NCBI RefSeq assembly: GCF_000815225.1 | Contig: NZ_CP010427.1 | Location: forward strand, 372,001-436,000 | Origin: Allofrancisella guangzhouensis | Lineage (GTDB): Bacteria > Pseudomonadota > Gammaproteobacteria > Francisellales > Francisellaceae | Length of the DNA: 64,000 bases | Reading direction: 5' to 3' | In this document: positions 63,681-64,000 of the stretch, piece by piece | Layout: each line of letters begins with the position of its first letter | Numbering within the stretch: the stretch's first letter is position 1 | Made by a program: the position numbers and the translations under genes | The notes under the pieces: generated by a model | What the model was told of the DNA's origin: nothing | Seen by the model: the letters and a program-made list of their open reading frames with translations, nothing else | Database searches by the model: none

Positions 63681-64000
63681 ATGTCTTTAATAGAACTAAT
63701 ACCGCCACAAGCGAGAGAAGAATTAGAAAGAATTTTAAGTAAATTTCCTGTGGATCAAAGAAGATCCGCTATTTTAGAGGGATTACATATATTGCAAGAC
63801 AGTAACGGTGGCTACCTAACTGATGATTTACAAACTGCTTTAGCAGAATATTTGCAAGTTAGTAAGATGGATGTTTATGAGGTTGCTACATTTTACTGTA
63901 TGTATGATTTAGAGCCAGTTGGTAGACATAAGCTTAACTTATGTACAAACGTGTCATGTATGTTAAACGGAGCTTATGATATTTTAGCTCATATTGAAAA
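63681..64000 (+). CDS. nuoE: NADH-quinone oxidoreductase subunit E (cut by window end)
   Basis: 24-kDa subunit holding the [2Fe-2S] cluster N1a. The visible 106 codons include 'FPVDQRRSAILEGLHILQDSNGG', 'VYEVATFYCMYD' and 'LNLCTNVSCMLNGA', the last holding two of the four N1a Cys ligands. It begins six bases after the nuoD stop with SD AAAAAG-like bases. The frame runs open to the end of the window. Confidence 0.94.
   Translation, partial: MSLIELIPPQAREELERILSKFPVDQRRSAILEGLHILQDSNGGYLTDDLQTALAEYLQVSKMDVYEVATFYCMYDLEPVGRHKLNLCTNVSCMLNGAYDILAHIE

Noticed and set aside
1-64000. CRISPR arrays, rRNA or tRNA genes
   Set aside because: No regularly spaced short repeats, rRNA motifs or convincing cloverleaf sequences were seen while reading both strands.

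Overview
The window is AT-rich and looks like a chromosome segment of a gammaproteobacterium of the Francisellaceae (Francisella or a close relative such as Allofrancisella). The assignment rests on protein character and on gene neighbourhoods I recall from Francisella: rpsA-tadA-ddl-ftsQAZ-lpxC, tolC next to purF/purL, gatCAB, fur and nuoA. No database search was possible, so the genus is an inference.

Layout. 1-9000 holds rpsA (minus), then a plus-strand run tadA-ddl-ftsQ-ftsA-ftsZ-lpxC (RNA editing, peptidoglycan precursor, divisome, lipid A), with dnaX convergent. 9100-12000 holds two secreted chitinases of different folds (GH18 and GH19). 12100-18100 holds NhaD, a Bcr/CflA-type efflux pump, two unrecognised proteins and a U32 protease-like tRNA hydroxylation gene. 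18100-34600 is housekeeping: a PCMT-like protein, TolC, a Sfp-type phosphopantetheinyl transferase, purF, purL, purB, a HlyB-like protein with a decayed ATPase domain plus a HlyD-like partner, and gatCAB.

34800-46500 is a siderophore locus. One tightly overlapping minus-strand operon encodes a diaminobutyrate aminotransferase and decarboxylase, two IucA/IucC synthetases, an N-hydroxylase, an acetyltransferase fused to the second synthetase, a small unknown protein and an RhtX/FptX-like permease. The set predicts a citrate/1,3-diaminopropane hydroxamate of the schizokinen/rhizobactin 1021 type, not the rhizoferrin system usual in Francisella. An aspartokinase gene diverges from it across a near-consensus Fur box, and fur follows, so precursor supply and siderophore assembly are probably co-regulated by iron.

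46800-60800 is an accessory island between fur and the nuo operon, two loci I recall as adjacent in F. tularensis. It contains an Rhs system split into two secreted halves, a row of displaced toxin tips and immunity genes built from shuffled repeats, an IS remnant, a YefM/YoeB toxin-antitoxin pair, two head-to-tail copies of a group II intron, and a 423-residue protein with two RING-H2 fingers followed by a domain that resembles a Rab GTPase with its nucleotide-binding loop destroyed. This last protein is the most striking item and looks like a eukaryote-directed effector. 60876-64000 is the start of the complex I operon (nuoA-nuoE, the last cut by the window edge).
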